Positions 62,896 to 64,000 of a DNA stretch of 64,000 nt are shown one piece after another. This DNA comes from Ignavibacteriales bacterium UBA1304. Lineage in GTDB: Bacteria > Bacteroidota > Ignavibacteria > Ignavibacteriales > Ignavibacteriaceae. The stretch lies in NCBI GenBank assembly GCA_002307295.1, contig DBTY01000004.1, positions 1 through 64,000 on the forward strand, in the 5' to 3' direction. A program made the position numbers and the translations under genes. The notes below the pieces were generated by a model. That model saw only the letters and a list, made by a program, of their open reading frames with translations. It ran no database searches and was not told the origin of the DNA. Each line of letters starts with the position of its first letter. Position 1 is the first letter of the stretch.

Positions 62896-64000
62896 CTACT
62901 CAATATGATCGTTATCCCTTATTTCAACGCGGCGTATTTTTCCGCTGATAGTTTTAGGAAGCTCTGTTACAAATTCTACTATGCGCGGATATTTATAAGG
63001 AGCCGTAACCCGTTTAACGTGATCCTGAAGTTCTTTTGCAAGGTCGTCGCCAGGCGTATAATTCTTTGCCGGCACAACGGTAGCTTTTACAACCTGCCCG
63101 CGTATTGGGTCTGGAACGGCAGTAATAGCGCATTCAAGCACAGCCGGGTGCTCAAGCAGAGCGCTTTCAACTTCAAAAGGTCCAATACGGTATCCGGAGC
63201 TTTTTATTATATCGTCGGCTCTACCGACAAACCAAAAATAACCGTCTTCATCGCGCCAAGCCATATCGCCAGTGTAGTACAGATCTCCGTGCCATACCGA
63301 TTGCGTCAATTCGTCGTCCCGGAAATAGCCGTTAAACATTCCAAAAGGTTTTTGTCCGTTAGTGTGAATTACAATCTGCCCGACTTCTCCAACTTCGCAA
63401 AGCTTGTTATCAAGGTCTACCAGACTAATATCATACCCAGGCGAAGGTTTCCCCATTGAGCCGGGTTTTGGTTCTAACCATTGATAAGTAGCCAAAGCTA
63501 CTGTTAATTCTGTTTGGCCATAGCCTTCCATAAGCTTTAAACCTGTTATATCGTAGAATTGTTTATACACTTCTGGATTAAGAGGCTCGCCTGCCACAAC
63601 GCAATATTTTAAATTTTCGAGATTATATTTTGTCAGGTCTTCTTTAATTAAGAAACGATACACGGTCGGCGGAGCGCAAAATGTAGTCACTTTGTGTTTT
63701 ACTATAACGTCCATAAGTTTTTTAGGGACGAACTTATCAAAATCGTAAGTCATAACTGCGCAGCCTGCAAGCCACTGCCCATATATTTTACCCCAGGCGG
63801 CTTTAGCCCAGCCTGTTTCGGCAACTGTAAGATGCAGCCCATTGTCTTCAACATTCTGCCAGTATTTAGCAGTAAGAATATGCCCAAGAGGATACAGAAA
63901 ATTATGCTTAACCATTTTAGGCATCCCTGTAGTTCCGGATGTAAAGTATAGCAGCATTATATCGTCTTCGCCAGCTTTTATAAAACGAAATTGTTCGTCT
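62896..64000 (-). CDS. AMP-forming acyl-CoA synthetase (5' part outside window)
   Basis: The frame stays open to the edge at base 64000; the visible part is 368 residues, the C-terminal two-thirds of the enzyme. P-loop FTSGTTGMPKM, YGQTE, TGDMAWRDEDGYFWFVGR (given as TGDMAWRDEDG), SSGYRIGPFE and the C-terminal lysine motif PKTISGKIRR are all present. Closest by motif to medium-chain/ACSM-type acyl-CoA ligases rather than to the acetyl-CoA synthetase at 24552. Its function is activation of a short or medium carboxylic acid. Followed by a terminator hairpin. Confidence 0.9.
   Translation of the reverse strand, partial: DEQFRFIKAGEDDIMLLYFTSGTTGMPKMVKHNFLYPLGHILTAKYWQNVEDNGLHLTVAETGWAKAAWGKIYGQWLAGCAVMTYDFDKFVPKKLMDVIVKHKVTTFCAPPTVYRFLIKEDLTKYNLENLKYCVVAGEPLNPEVYKQFYDITGLKLMEGYGQTELTVALATYQWLEPKPGSMGKPSPGYDISLVDLDNKLCEVGEVGQIVIHTNGQKPFGMFNGYFRDDELTQSVWHGDLYYTGDMAWRDEDGYFWFVGRADDIIKSSGYRIGPFEVESALLEHPAVLECAITAVPDPIRGQVVKATVVPAKNYTPGDDLAKELQDHVKRVTAPYKYPRIVEFVTELPKTISGKIRRVEIRDNDHIE

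Overview
The window looks like chromosomal DNA of an AT-rich Gram-negative bacterium of the Fibrobacteres-Chlorobi-Bacteroidetes group, most likely Ignavibacteria or a close relative. The evidence is a TonB-dependent receptor with a carboxypeptidase-regulatory N-terminus, a PorV/PorQ (UPF0164) outer-membrane protein, an exported protein with a C-terminal type IX-like sorting domain, many lipoproteins, very large PAS-rich hybrid kinases, and a Bacteroidetes-type promoter (TTG, 20 nt, TATATTTG). This assignment is inference; no rRNA or tRNA gene was seen. Almost all genes lie on the minus strand.

Layout. 1-7691: a chemotaxis operon, read right to left: a receptor-like protein with a CheZ-like phosphatase motif, STAS, CheY, CheA, a short CheR, an MBL-fold hydrolase, and a membrane receptor with a HAMP-repeat array that runs off the left edge. 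7862-17599: five signalling genes (a NarL-type regulator and four sensor kinases, several with receiver domains; two receivers have lost their phosphorylatable Asp). 18100-26444: mixed genes (glycosyltransferase, a TonB_C/parvulin lipoprotein, alpha/beta hydrolase, DJ-1/PfpI, OsmC, methyltransferase, acetyl-CoA synthetase). 26599-32700: a cobalamin riboswitch upstream of a PP-loop ATPase and a BtuF-C-D-type ABC importer, followed by a phosphodiester-glycosidase-like protein. 33053-50098: a 17 kb glycan-use locus: propeller glycosidase, SIS-domain sugar-phosphate protein, ROK kinase, GH26-like lipoprotein, TonB receptor, sorted exported protein, PorV, IPT lipoprotein and two paralogous GH2 enzymes. 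50896-58155: envelope proteins, a CBS-pair protein, an adenine DNA methyltransferase and a DUF4395 protein. 58497-64000: metY, thrA and a truncated AMP-forming acyl-CoA synthetase.

Most notable find. The leader of metY (58497-59813, minus) contains a 23-codon open frame (60037-60108) with five Met and four Cys codons, a matching upstream promoter, a perfect 14-bp intrinsic terminator just after it, and, inside the end of the leader frame, a GAAAGGG segment able to pair with the CCCTTTC of the terminator's 5' arm. This is the full layout of a ribosome-stalling attenuator sensing methionine/cysteine supply. A second strong terminator lies between it and metY.

How genes work together. The glycan locus can be read as surface capture and cleavage (GH26-like, GH2 pair, propeller enzyme), TonB import, then ROK phosphorylation and SIS-type isomerisation/deamination of a sugar that may be an amino sugar. 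The chemotaxis operon has its own kinase, regulator, methyltransferase and a probable phosphatase built into a receptor-like protein, but no CheW or CheB in view. metY and thrA together cover aspartate-family methionine synthesis.
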